Positions 15,846-24,223 of a stretch of 64,000 bases of DNA are shown here, piece by piece. A program made the translations under genes and the position numbers. The notes beneath the pieces were generated by a model. The model was not told the origin of the DNA. It saw only the letters and a list, made by a program, of their open reading frames with translations, and searched no databases. Source of the DNA: Peribacillus simplex (lineage in GTDB: Bacteria > Bacillota > Bacilli > Bacillales > DSM-1321); contig NZ_CP126106.1 of assembly GCF_030123325.1 (NCBI RefSeq), forward strand, positions 2,260,001-2,324,000. Reading direction: 5' to 3'. How positions within the stretch are numbered: the stretch's first letter is position 1; the number at the start of each line of letters is the position of its first letter.

Positions 15846-17264
15846 ATGGAAACGGAAAAAAATAGTGTGACGGTCAAGAAAAAGGCAAGGTTGAAAGTAC
15901 CGCATACATACACACTTATCTTTATCATAATCATTTTGGCAGGACTTGCTTCATATGTGATTCCAGCCGGCGAATTCGACAGGGTTGAAGATAAAGAATC
16001 AGGAAGAATGCTTGTAGTCGACGGAAGCTATCATTCTATTGAACAAGACCCAGTGAGCTTCTTTGACCTTTTCACCTCCATTCCATTGGGATTGGAAAAA
16101 GGAGCCCAAATCATTTTTTATATCTTTCTTGTAAGTGGTGTATTCGGGATAATACGCACTACCGGGGCCATTGAAGCAGGAGTCTACAAAGGGGTCCGAT
16201 CACTTGAGGGCCGGGAAAAGCTTTTGATTCCATTGAGTATGCTGCTTTTTTCGATTGGCGGTTTTAGCATGGGGATGGCAGAAGAGACCATCATCTTTGT
16301 ACCGATTGGTATCGCTATAGCTAGGGCGATGGGCTTTGACGCAGTTACTGGAACGGCCATGATTACACTGGGTGCAGCGAGCGGATTTTTTGGGGGCATG
16401 CTCAATCCCTTTACGGTAGGGGTGGCGCAATCACTTGCTGAAGTACCTTTATTCTCAGGAATCGGTTTTCGCTTTGTGATTTATATTTTTGTACTAGCAT
16501 TTGCCATTTGGTATGTTAGCCGTTATGCGAATAAGGTAAAGCGGAATCCTGAAAATAGTGTAATCTATGATATTGAACAAAAAGAAAAACGAACGGTTGG
16601 TCTAGTCGACTTTCCTGAACTGACGGGGCGTCACAAGCTAGTCTTCATCGCGATGATTTTGGGTCTGGCTTTTAACATTTATGGTGTGTTTAAATGGGGT
16701 TGGTTTTTAACCGAGCTTACCGCTTCATTTTTGATTATGGGTATTGTAAGCGGGATTGTAGGCGGTTTACAGCTTGGGAGAATTTTCGATTCATTTATCG
16801 ATGGGGCCAAAGCGGTAACATTTGGCGCCTTGATCGTCGGCTTTGCAAGAGCAATAACAGTAGTGTTGGAAGAAGGGAAAATCATAGATTCTTTGGTCTT
16901 CATGGCGGCGTCCGGGATCGGCCACCTACCGCAGGCATTGAATGTCGTAGGCATGTTCTTCACCCAAGCAATCCTGAATTTATTCATCTCTTCGGGTAGC
17001 GGGCAGGCTGCGGCAACAATGCCGATCATGGTTCCCATTACGGATATATTGGGTTTGGAAAGGCAGCTTGCCGTTCTTGCCTTCCAATATGGAGATTCGG
17101 TTACGAATTCCATCATTCCAACGTCATCAGCGTTAATGGGATATCTGGCCATCGCTGGGATTCCCTATGAGAGATGGGTGAAGTTCATTTGGAAATTAAT
17201 TCTCGGGTGGGCTTTGATTGCTTGCATTGCATTAATGGCTGCAGTGGCCCTCGGTATCTCCTAA
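15846..17264 (+). CDS. YfcC-family membrane transporter
   Basis: This is a 472-residue integral membrane protein with about 11-13 hydrophobic segments. The opening LKVPHTYTLIFIIIILAGLA followed by SYVIPAGEFDRVED is the signature of the YfcC/AbgT-related family, members of which carry amino acids, dipeptides or acylated amino acids. Conserved loops include SGSGQAAATMPIM and QYGDSVTNSIIPTS. GGGGTG precedes ATG 15846, 29 nt after the epimerase stop. Between an epimerase and a peptidase it is most likely the importer of their substrate. Confidence 0.82.
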   Translation: METEKNSVTVKKKARLKVPHTYTLIFIIIILAGLASYVIPAGEFDRVEDKESGRMLVVDGSYHSIEQDPVSFFDLFTSIPLGLEKGAQIIFYIFLVSGVFGIIRTTGAIEAGVYKGVRSLEGREKLLIPLSMLLFSIGGFSMGMAEETIIFVPIGIAIARAMGFDAVTGTAMITLGAASGFFGGMLNPFTVGVAQSLAEVPLFSGIGFRFVIYIFVLAFAIWYVSRYANKVKRNPENSVIYDIEQKEKRTVGLVDFPELTGRHKLVFIAMILGLAFNIYGVFKWGWFLTELTASFLIMGIVSGIVGGLQLGRIFDSFIDGAKAVTFGALIVGFARAITVVLEEGKIIDSLVFMAASGIGHLPQALNVVGMFFTQAILNLFISSGSGQAAATMPIMVPITDILGLERQLAVLAFQYGDSVTNSIIPTSSALMGYLAIAGIPYERWVKFIWKLILGWALIACIALMAAVALGIS

Positions 17265-17284
17265 GAAAATAAGGAGGGGTTTAG

Positions 17285-18427
17285 ATGAAGGAATTATTGA
17301 ATGAAATTAAACCTCAAATACTGGAGATTTTCCACCATCTTCATGAGAATCCTGAAGTGAGCTGGAAAGAATATCAGACTACGTCTTATATTTCAAAGAT
17401 CCTCCATCAAAATGATATTGAGGTGACCAGTTTCGAGGATATGCCTGGGATTGTGGGGAATTGGCATCCAGATGAATGGCGAAAAAACTTAACGGTCGGA
17501 TTGCGTGCCGATATGGATGCTCTCCTTCAGGAGGTGGATGGGACAATCCGTGCCAACCACTCCTGTGGGCATGATGCTCATATGACGATTGTTTTGGGCG
17601 TCTTGCTGGTATTAAAAAAAATGAAGATCAATCTTCCAGGTACGTTAAAATTTATCTTTCAGCCTGCCGAAGAAGTTGGTGAAGGTGCTTTAAAGATGAT
17701 TGAAAAACAGGTATTGGAAGATGTTGATTTTCTATATGGTCTTCATTTGCGCCCCATTCAGGAAATGAAACTTGGACAAGCCTCCTCAGGCATCATTCAC
17801 GGGTCAGCCGATACAGTGTATGGGGAAATTCACGGATTTGACGGACATGGTGCCAGACCCCATTTGACTTTAAATGCCATTGAAGTGATCACATCCATTG
17901 TTGACCAGCTTAAAGGGATACGGCTAAACCCGCAAATATCATATTCAGTCAAAATGACACAGGTTTCTGCAGGAGGGGAAAATGCGAATATTATACCTGG
18001 GTCCTCCAGGTTCAGTCTTGACTTACGCGCCCAGACGAATGAAGCGATGGATGAATTGATCGAAAAGGTGGAGGGTGTCTTGAAGAAAATGTCCGTCTTC
18101 CATCAATGCGAAATTAGCTTTCAGCATAAAGAAAGAGTATATGCCGCATCCATTGATCAAGAAGCGGAACGATTTATGGAGAAGGCAATTGAAAAAACCT
18201 TAGGGGCCAAAGGGGTAGTCAGGCCCATCATCACTCCTGGAGGTGAGGATTTTCATTTCTATACAAAAGAAAGACCTGCTATCAAGGCAACGATGTTGGG
18301 GCTGGGCTGCGATTTAGAGCCAGGTTTACACCATCCCAATATGGTGTTTAATCATGATGCCATTTTCACGGGTATTGAAATACTAACCAGGGCAGTCATT
18401 GAAACTTTTTCTAAAGATGACAAGTAA
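17285..18427 (+). CDS. M20-family amidohydrolase/peptidase
   Basis: This is a 380-residue metal-dependent hydrolase of the N-acyl-amino-acid/aminobenzoyl-glutamate hydrolase branch of M20. The opening IFHHLHENPEVSWKEYQT, the metal-site segments GLRADMDAL and NHSCGHDAHM, the PAEEVGEGA motif with the catalytic Glu pair, and TPGGEDFHFY near the C-terminus are all intact. AAGGAGGGG precedes the ATG. It is the third structural gene of the epimerase-transporter operon and probably splits the imported dipeptide or N-acyl amino acid. Confidence 0.87.
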   Translation: MKELLNEIKPQILEIFHHLHENPEVSWKEYQTTSYISKILHQNDIEVTSFEDMPGIVGNWHPDEWRKNLTVGLRADMDALLQEVDGTIRANHSCGHDAHMTIVLGVLLVLKKMKINLPGTLKFIFQPAEEVGEGALKMIEKQVLEDVDFLYGLHLRPIQEMKLGQASSGIIHGSADTVYGEIHGFDGHGARPHLTLNAIEVITSIVDQLKGIRLNPQISYSVKMTQVSAGGENANIIPGSSRFSLDLRAQTNEAMDELIEKVEGVLKKMSVFHQCEISFQHKERVYAASIDQEAERFMEKAIEKTLGAKGVVRPIITPGGEDFHFYTKERPAIKATMLGLGCDLEPGLHHPNMVFNHDAIFTGIEILTRAVIETFSKDDK

Positions 18428-18530
18428 AAAAGGCACCATTTAATTTCTATAGTGCTAAGTTCTCCGAAAATGATTAAATTGCTAGGAATTAGACTTATTT
18501 TCATTATTCAAGTTAATGGTAAACAAGCGA

Positions 18531-18554
18531 GGCCACTAATTATTTAGTGGCCTT
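18531..18554 (+). terminator. Terminator of the epimerase-YfcC-M20 operon
   Basis: GGCCACTAA and TTTAGTGGCC form the stem, followed by TTTGC. The T tract is short. Confidence 0.6.
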
Positions 18555-18692
18555 TGCTAATTAAAGATTGGCCTTGGCAGGGAATTTTTTTTATTTTCCC
18601 AAAAAAATCTTCATTCCAACAATGAAGCCTGGAGTCGAACAGCGGGACATATGTCCTTTCCGGAATCTTTAATCCGTTATTTAATAATGGAA

Positions 18693-18910
18693 GGCTCTTT
18701 TCGTAAAGATTGTTGTTTTTAGAACGAAACAATTTAAGGTTGATTGGAGCGCAAGTGCGAGACTCCTGCGGGAGCAGCGGGACAGGTGAGACCCCACAGG
18801 CGTTTACGCCGAGGAGGCTCACCGCCCGCCCCGCGGAAAGCGAGCATCTGGAGGGGAAATCAACCACACCGCTTTATTTGGAAAATAGCAACAAAGTAAC
18901 GAAAACAGCC
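18693..18910 (+). mobile_element. MITE copy B1 (218 bp) with 8-bp target duplication
   Basis: The element begins GGCTCTTTTCGTAAAG and ends CTTTGTTG-type sequence read inverted (AGCAACAAAGTAACGAAAA, then CAGCC), giving ~23-bp imperfect terminal inverted repeats. It is flanked by perfect direct repeats TAATGGAA at 18685-18692 and 18911-18918. Inside (about 18737-18867) sits the GC-rich core bounded by GGTTGATT and AATCAACC. No transposase is encoded. Ends of the GGCTCTTT type with 8-bp duplications resemble the ISL3 family, so mobilisation by an ISL3 transposase elsewhere is inferred. Confidence 0.85.
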
Positions 18911-18940
18911 TAATGGAAACAAAGAAGGGGAGGAGACACA

Positions 18941-19366
18941 GTGAAAGGGATTTTCTTTTCGTTTTTTGGAGGAGCCTTTCTAACGTTGCAAGGTGTAGCC
19001 AATTTTCAGATTAGCCGGGACCTTAGCACGTGGCAGGTCGCAACGATCACACAGTTCACTGGTTTCATCATCGCCGGGATGATATTAATGATGATACGTA
19101 AAGGGGATTCTCTTGAATTAAAAAAAGTAAAACCAATGTATTTGTCAGGTGGCGCATTTGCTGCGGTGATAATTTTCAGTAATATTACGGCATATAAACA
19201 AATCGGAGTGACGTTTTCGGTATCAGCTCTATTGCTTGCTCAGCTAAGTCTTAGCTTTGTCATCGATAGCAAAGGGTGGTTTGGGGTAACGAAACAGAAG
19301 ATGCAATTACCACAGTTCATTGGGCTTGGCTTGATGATGGCAGGAATCATTTTATTAGCGGTATAA
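18941..19366 (+). CDS. YdcZ-family (DMT superfamily) small membrane transporter, first of a pair
   Basis: This is a 141-residue protein with about five membrane segments, the length and pattern of the YdcZ/DUF606 half-size DMT transporters. It begins with a GTG at 18941 behind GGGGAGGAG. Segments include IFFSFFGGAFLTLQGVANF, ATITQFTGFIIAGMILMM and FIGLGLMMAGIILLAV. Half-size DMT proteins usually work as dimers; a second family member lies 770 bp downstream (20136), so a hetero-dimer is plausible. The substrate is unknown. Confidence 0.82.
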   Translation: MKGIFFSFFGGAFLTLQGVANFQISRDLSTWQVATITQFTGFIIAGMILMMIRKGDSLELKKVKPMYLSGGAFAAVIIFSNITAYKQIGVTFSVSALLLAQLSLSFVIDSKGWFGVTKQKMQLPQFIGLGLMMAGIILLAV

Positions 19367-19409
19367 TTGTAAGGATATAAGTAATAGGCAGGAAGTGAAT
19401 CTTAATCAG

Positions 19410-20108
19410 ATGAAAGAAATAATGGATTTGGAAAAAATCAATCACTATTTGAAGGTCCATCAGTTGGAAAACATTTTTAATGGAGCCTTGATGCCCTATT
19501 TATCTCTCTACCATGTTGAGTCAGGTGAATGTGTTTGCTCCCAAGGCGATCGAGTGAATTATTTGTACGTGCTGGTTAAGGGAAAAGTTAAAGTGTATAC
19601 GACATCAGTTGAAGGCAAGAATCTGATTCTGTCATTCAAGACCCCTCTTGAAGTAATTGGGGATATTGAATACATACAGGGAATCGATATCATCAATACT
19701 GTTGAAGCGGTATCGGATGTCTATGTTATCGGCATCCATCATCAATGGTTAAAAAAGTATGCCGAAGGTCAAACGGCCTTCCTCCAATTTTTACTAAGGG
19801 TCATCACCCAGAAGTTTTATGTTAAATCCAAGTCACTTAGTTTCAATTTAATGCATCCAGTTGAAGTAAGGCTTGCAAGTTACCTCCTATCTGTTTCGTT
19901 CGATGAAACAAATGCCCAAATCACTGGACGGTTGAATACTGAGAGCCTGAAGGATACCGCAAACTTTATTGGGACAAGTTACAGGCACCTTAATCGGGTC
20001 ATCCTGCAGCTTTGCAGGGATGGTTTGATTGATCGGTCCGATGGATTCATCCAAGTTAAAGATTGGGAAGGTGTAAAGGCACTGTCAGGCCACAATATTT
20101 ATGAGTAG
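19410..20108 (+). CDS. Crp/Fnr-family transcriptional regulator (YeiL-like)
   Basis: This is a protein of about 232 residues with a cyclic-nucleotide-binding fold (about 25-135: SGECVCSQGDRVNYLYVLVKG, KVKVYTTSVEGKNLIL, EVIGDIEY) and a C-terminal winged helix in which SLKDTANFIGTSYRHLNRVI is the recognition region. No Fnr-type Cys cluster is visible. It resembles YeiL. The start is uncertain: ATG 19410 is preferred, since the GTG at 19395 lies almost on top of the GGCAGG ribosome binding site. It lies between two YdcZ transporters in one operon and probably controls them. Confidence 0.8.
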   Translation: MKEIMDLEKINHYLKVHQLENIFNGALMPYLSLYHVESGECVCSQGDRVNYLYVLVKGKVKVYTTSVEGKNLILSFKTPLEVIGDIEYIQGIDIINTVEAVSDVYVIGIHHQWLKKYAEGQTAFLQFLLRVITQKFYVKSKSLSFNLMHPVEVRLASYLLSVSFDETNAQITGRLNTESLKDTANFIGTSYRHLNRVILQLCRDGLIDRSDGFIQVKDWEGVKALSGHNIYE

Positions 20109-20135
20109 TTTATATGATTTGGAGGAGGCGTTACG

Positions 20136-20588
20136 ATGTTACTTGGATTAAGTTGGGCAATCCTCGCGGGTTCAATGGTCAGTTTACAAAACGTTTTCAA
20201 TAGTAAAGTAAATGAACATGTCAATCCATGGTCAACGGCTACACTTGTATTAGGGTTGGGCTTTCTTGCCTCGTTTTTATGTGGGTTCGCATTTGAGGGA
20301 ATGGAGTTTTTTCAACTGCATAATATGAAGCCCTGGTATTGGCTCAGCGGGTTGGTTGGCATAGGCGTGGTCATTTGTGTGACACAGGGAGTTAAGCTTC
20401 TAGGACCAACCTTCGCCATTTCAATCGTGATGGCGGCACAGCTTTCATTTGCTCTCGCTTGGGATTCTACAGGTTTGTTGGGACTGGAGAAGGTTCCCTT
20501 TACCTACAATCAGTTGGCGAGTATCCTGATTATTATTGCTGGGATGATACTATTCAAAATAGGAGGGAAAAGGAAAACGGTCTCTTGA
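20136..20588 (+). CDS. YdcZ-family (DMT superfamily) small membrane transporter, second of the pair
   Basis: This is a 150-residue protein with five predicted membrane segments, homologous in plan to the gene at 18941 (SWAILAGSMVSLQNVFNSKV parallels SFFGGAFLTLQGVANFQIS). It keeps the YdcZ hallmark of a hydrophobic helix ending in ITQGVKLLGPT-like sequence (here VTQGVKLLGPTFAISIVMAAQ region). GGAGGAGG lies before ATG 20136. It is 27 nt after the regulator, so the three genes are probably one unit. Confidence 0.82.
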   Translation: MLLGLSWAILAGSMVSLQNVFNSKVNEHVNPWSTATLVLGLGFLASFLCGFAFEGMEFFQLHNMKPWYWLSGLVGIGVVICVTQGVKLLGPTFAISIVMAAQLSFALAWDSTGLLGLEKVPFTYNQLASILIIIAGMILFKIGGKRKTVS

Positions 20589-20661
20589 AATGACATAGAA
20601 AGACCATTGTATGGTCACGAGTTATTCAAAGTATGATGAAACATTGAATGGAGCGATACAC

Positions 20662-21354
20662 TTGAACAGATACAAAGCTTTATTTTTTGATATAGATGAT
20701 ACACTTTTAGACTTTCGGAAGGCTGAAAGTGATGCACTGCGCTTACTTCTCAAGGAGCAACGAATTTTGTATACACCGCAAGCGGAGGCGCATTATAAAA
20801 CAATCAACCAAAACCTGTGGAAGTCATTTGAAATGGGGGAAATATCGCGGGATGAGGTAATCAATACACGATTTTTAATTTTTTTTAAAGAATATGGCCG
20901 GACAGTGGACGGGGTTGCACTGGAGAAAACCTATCGTGGTCACTTGGAACAAGGGCACAAAGAAGTTAATGGGGCACAAGAATTGGTAGCGAATTTAGAA
21001 CTGCACCATGATTTATATATTGTGTCAAATGGGGTCTCCAGGACCCAAGATAAACGCTTGCGGGATTCAGGCTTGCATGCATATTTTAAACGAATTTTCA
21101 TTTCAGAGTATACTGGATATCAAAAGCCGATGAAAGAGTTTTTTGATTACGTATTTGCCTGTATTCCTGATTTAAAACCGGAACAAGGATTGATAATCGG
21201 GGATTCATTAAGTGCGGACATAAGAGGAGGACAAATTGCCGGCATGGATACCTGCTGGTTTAATCCTGAACAGAAGCAGAATGAAGCGGGGATAGAGCCA
21301 ACCTACGAAATCAAGCAGCTTAGTGATCTATATTCCATAATCAACAAAGCATGA
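20662..21354 (+). CDS. HAD-family pyrimidine nucleotidase (YjjG type)
   Basis: This is a HAD hydrolase of about 230 residues. Motif I is FFDIDDTLLDF near the N-terminus, motif II is IVSNGVSRTQ, and motifs III/IV are YQKPMKEFF and LIIGDSLSADIRGG. It matches the YjjG group, which removes phosphate from non-canonical pyrimidine nucleotides. The TTG at 20662 is preferred because GGAGCG lies 6-8 bases upstream and the product then begins MNRYKALFF like its relatives; an in-frame ATG at 20611 has only a weak RBS. Confidence 0.85.
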   Translation: MNRYKALFFDIDDTLLDFRKAESDALRLLLKEQRILYTPQAEAHYKTINQNLWKSFEMGEISRDEVINTRFLIFFKEYGRTVDGVALEKTYRGHLEQGHKEVNGAQELVANLELHHDLYIVSNGVSRTQDKRLRDSGLHAYFKRIFISEYTGYQKPMKEFFDYVFACIPDLKPEQGLIIGDSLSADIRGGQIAGMDTCWFNPEQKQNEAGIEPTYEIKQLSDLYSIINKA

Positions 21355-21462
21355 CTTGAGTAGCAAAAGCTAGTTGCAATATCATTGTATTTGCGATCAG
21401 TACATGGACGATAAAGAATGGCTAAATAAGCAAGTATAACCTGAAGAAAAGAAGTGAATTGA

Positions 21463-22575
21463 ATGGCTGAACCCTTAAAGGATTTATATAATGAAATGTT
21501 CATTCGTGAATTCGGCGAAAAAGTAAAGGGTGTCCATCCGTCCTTCTCTACTGAATTGTTTGTAGAGGAAGTGATTGATGAACATTGGGACGAGAGGAAG
21601 TTAAAAGAACGAATTAGACATATTTCCATTACTCTTGGAAAGCACCTTCCAAGTGATTATCAAGAGGCTTTGAATATTTTGTATCGACTTGATAAGGATT
21701 GTGAAGGTTTTAGATATTTATTTTTCCCGGATTTTGTAGAGGTACATGGATTGAATAAGAAAGATTGGCCGTTATCGCTTGATGCCTTGGAGCGGTTTAC
21801 TTCAAAGTCATCTTCCGAATTTGCAGTGCGTGCTTTTATCTTACTTGACCCCGTTCAAATGATCGAAAAAATGAAGAACTGGACAAAACATGCGGATGAG
21901 CATGTCCGCAGGCTGGCAAGTGAGGGATGCAGGCCCAGGTTACCTTGGGGGCAATCTTTACCGATGTTCAAATCCGATCCGGCACCTGTCTTGGAATTAC
22001 TTGAGAACCTGAAAAACGATTCATCCCTATATGTTCGCAAAAGTGTGGCCAATAATTTGAATGATATTGCCAAAGATCATCCTAAAACCGTAATAGAAAC
22101 TGCAAAGTGCTGGTATGAAAGCGGAGAGCCCAACACGATTTGGATTGTCCGACGGGGATGCAGGACCCTAGTTCGTCAAGGAGATCCAGAAGTCCTTTCA
22201 TTATTTGGATACACGGATGTATTGAATGATCCGAATATCATTACAAAGGCATTTATAAGAAATGAACCTGACTCGATTTATATTGGGGAAACCAATGAAC
22301 TTCATTTCGGCTTTCAGGTGCATGCGGAGAAAACAGCGAAACTTCGCATTGAGTATGCCATCGATTTCGTAAAAGCCAATCAGAAAACGTCCCGTAAAAT
22401 TTTCCTTTTGGCGGATAGGGATTTCTCTGATGGTGAAAGAGTTGAAAGAGTGAGGATTCACAGTTGGAAAGACCTGACGACCCGTCGACATTATATGGGA
22501 ATCCATCGAATAACACTCCTTGTGAACGGAGTGGAGGTTGCAGAAACGCATATCAAACTAAACGCTGAAGGATAA
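21463..22575 (+). CDS. alkC: AlkC-type DNA alkylation repair protein
   Basis: This is a 370-residue protein. Residues about 40-260 are HEAT-like helical repeats (e.g. HVRRLASEGCRPRLPWGQSL, SLYVRKSVANNLNDIAKDHP, and TIWIVRRGCRTLVRQGDPEV) as in the AlkC/AlkD DNA glycosylases that remove 3-methyladenine. Residues about 265-365 form a C-terminal Ig-like domain (ETNELHFGFQVHAEK, RRHYMGIHRITLLVNG), which distinguishes AlkC from AlkD. Basic residues on the helical repeats fit DNA binding. It is monocistronic. Confidence 0.82.
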   Translation: MAEPLKDLYNEMFIREFGEKVKGVHPSFSTELFVEEVIDEHWDERKLKERIRHISITLGKHLPSDYQEALNILYRLDKDCEGFRYLFFPDFVEVHGLNKKDWPLSLDALERFTSKSSSEFAVRAFILLDPVQMIEKMKNWTKHADEHVRRLASEGCRPRLPWGQSLPMFKSDPAPVLELLENLKNDSSLYVRKSVANNLNDIAKDHPKTVIETAKCWYESGEPNTIWIVRRGCRTLVRQGDPEVLSLFGYTDVLNDPNIITKAFIRNEPDSIYIGETNELHFGFQVHAEKTAKLRIEYAIDFVKANQKTSRKIFLLADRDFSDGERVERVRIHSWKDLTTRRHYMGIHRITLLVNGVEVAETHIKLNAEG

Positions 22576-22635
22576 CTTGAAAAGTATGGGAGTTCTTGAT
22601 TAATTAACAGGATTACCGGCACTTATAACTGACAA

Positions 22636-22658
22636 ACGAGGAGCTAAAAGTTCCTCGT
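22636..22658 (+). terminator. Hairpin after alkC
   Basis: ACGAGGA pairs with TCCTCGT around a 9-base loop, followed by an AT-rich stretch without a clean T run. Confidence 0.45.
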
Positions 22659-22701
22659 CATTAATTATTTAATGATAGTGAAAGAATTGCAATAACACAT
22701 T

Positions 22702-22743
22702 AAAAAGCAATCAAATCCAAAAAGTTGGATAACTCCGATTGCT
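22702..22743 (-). terminator. Terminator overlapping the 3' end of the HPP gene
   Basis: On the minus strand AGCAATC and GATTGCT pair around an inner TCCAA...TTGGA helix, followed by TTTTTAA. The stop codon of the HPP gene is inside the stem. Confidence 0.55.
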
Positions 22744-23265
22744 GCGCAAATTATTAATGAGCAATGCCAGTAGAACGATTATCACAGCACCAGTTAAAAC
22801 AGGCGTAAATAAATAACTCCAGCTATACTGGCCAAGCATGACTACAAGCGGATCTGCCCCAGCTGGCGGGTGCGTCGTTTTTGTCAACATCATCACCGCA
22901 ATTGCTAATCCGACAGCCAGGCCGATCGCCCAAGGCTCATCGCCAAAAAAATGGTAGGAAGCTAAACCTATGAATGTTGAAATGAAATGGCCGCCAATTA
23001 TATTCCTTGGCTGTGATAACGGCGCGTTCCACAGACCGAACGCCAGTACACAGCTGGCACCAAAAGGAGCCATTAACCACGCTGCTGAAGTTATTTTTGT
23101 TAAAAGAATTAAAGCGAATATTGTTAAAAATCCTCCAATCAGTCCCGTTATTGCGTCCTTTACATTTATCTGTAAAGGGCTTCTTCCTTTTCCCTTCATC
23201 TTCGAAAAATAACGAAGATGAAAAAAGTGTTTTTCTTTAGGCCTCGCTATTGATATACGGTCCAA
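22711..23265 (-). CDS. HPP-family membrane protein
   Basis: This is a 184-residue protein with four or five membrane helices and the family-naming motif THPPAG (about residue 133). Other conserved parts are APFGASCVLAFG and PLSQPRNIIGGHF. HPP proteins are linked to nitrite transport in cyanobacteria and plants, but bacterial members mostly have no proven role. The TTG at 23265 is preceded by GGGAGGGG. A basic N-terminal tail of about 35 residues precedes the first helix. Confidence 0.85.
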   Translation of the reverse strand: MDRISIARPKEKHFFHLRYFSKMKGKGRSPLQINVKDAITGLIGGFLTIFALILLTKITSAAWLMAPFGASCVLAFGLWNAPLSQPRNIIGGHFISTFIGLASYHFFGDEPWAIGLAVGLAIAVMMLTKTTHPPAGADPLVVMLGQYSWSYLFTPVLTGAVIIVLLALLINNLRSNRSYPTFWI

Positions 23266-23355
23266 TATTACCCCTCCCTTCTTATATAATTAGACATTAC
23301 TCGAAATAAACTAACCTGTCAAAAACAATTTTATAGGTTAGTTTAAAAATTCATA

Positions 23356-23383
23356 AAAAAACCAACTTTTATAATTAAGTTGG
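23356..23383 (-). terminator. Terminator of the CGNR gene
   Basis: Minus-strand GCCAACTT and AAGTTGG pair around ATTATA and are followed by seven T. Confidence 0.7.
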
Positions 23384-23387
23384 CTCT

Positions 23388-23972
23388 TCATTGATCATCA
23401 GATTTCCGGTGTTGAAATCGGGCAACCTTTTTCCTATTCCCGCATATTTTCATTGAACACCACTTGCGTCTTCCGCTTTCATCGATAAATAACAGTACAC
23501 AATCATCATTCGAGCACCGCTTTAGTGATGACAGCTTATTTTCTTCGATTAATGTCAATGTGTCAAAAGCAATATAAGATAGGAGGATATCTTCGGCTTC
23601 TCCAACTGGTATGGGAACAAGTTTTTGAGTCATTAATTTATAAGTGAAAGGTGATTTTTCGATTTTATTTTCTAAAAAAGCGATAAACTCATCGGAAACC
23701 ATATTTCCAGCTGCTATTGACTCAAATTGTTTTCTTAAAATAGTACGCATTTCCAGTATGTCTACAAATACCTGTTGATTTCTCTCTTTAATTTTCAAGG
23801 ATAGCTGATTATCCCAATATGCGTTTTTCCCTTTTATTACAGCAAGCCATTCCAGCACATCCGATTCTGAGAGTAATAAGTCTTGCCGCTGACCACGACT
23901 GACTAGTTCCGTGTTCACTAAATCCAGAGAAAGATTACCTGATATTAATGGAAATTTATTAGTTTCGGACAT
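23388..23972 (-). CDS. ABATE/CGNR zinc-finger domain protein, putative regulator
   Basis: This is a protein of about 194 residues. The N-terminal ABATE domain starts with ISGNLSLDLVNTELVSRG, and the C-terminal zinc ribbon has Cys in LKRCSNDDCVLLFIDESG and WCSMKICGNRKKVARF, the CGNR signature. The family is thought to comprise stress-linked transcriptional regulators. ATG 23972 (MSETNK) is chosen because GGGAG lies 8 bases upstream; an ATG five codons earlier overlaps that site. It precedes the HPP gene on the same strand but has its own terminator. Confidence 0.85.
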   Translation of the reverse strand: MSETNKFPLISGNLSLDLVNTELVSRGQRQDLLLSESDVLEWLAVIKGKNAYWDNQLSLKIKERNQQVFVDILEMRTILRKQFESIAAGNMVSDEFIAFLENKIEKSPFTYKLMTQKLVPIPVGEAEDILLSYIAFDTLTLIEENKLSSLKRCSNDDCVLLFIDESGRRKWCSMKICGNRKKVARFQHRKSDDQ

Positions 23973-24193
23973 AGATTCATCTCCCATTTTTCAACGAAAT
24001 TCTAACCATTAAAATGCTAATAAAGAGGTTATGTTATCATTATACCCTATTTCGGAATCTTTCAGCTACTCGTCTTTCTTGAGAAATGACGGCGATAACA
24101 TGAAGCGTAATATCAAAAATGATATTGTCAATTAACAGTATAGTAAATGAAATCACATGATTATCAATCCTATTAAAGTGAGGGAAAAAGTTC

Positions 24194-24223
24194 TTGACAG
24201 AACCTGTACGTACAGGATAATAT
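24194..24223 (+). promoter_or_regulatory. treP promoter
   Basis: TTGACA (24194-24199) and TAATAT (24218-24223) are separated by 18 bp. The spacer contains the first palindromic operator. Confidence 0.75.
24203..24216. promoter_or_regulatory. TreR operator 1
   Basis: CCTGTACGTACAGG is a perfect 14-bp palindrome within the promoter spacer. Repressor binding there would shut out RNA polymerase. TreR as the binder is inferred from the downstream GntR-type gene. Confidence 0.75.

Noticed and set aside
18544..18913. ORFs of 60-107 codons on both strands over the GC-rich repeats (also at 2732-3068, 3117-3389, 11423-11605, 38446-38798, 49419-49751, 62014-62321)
   Set aside because: They follow the repeat and not a gene: no RBS, the same peptide (such as LLGVNACGVSPVPLLPQES) appears wherever the repeat does, and its frame is broken in deleted copies.
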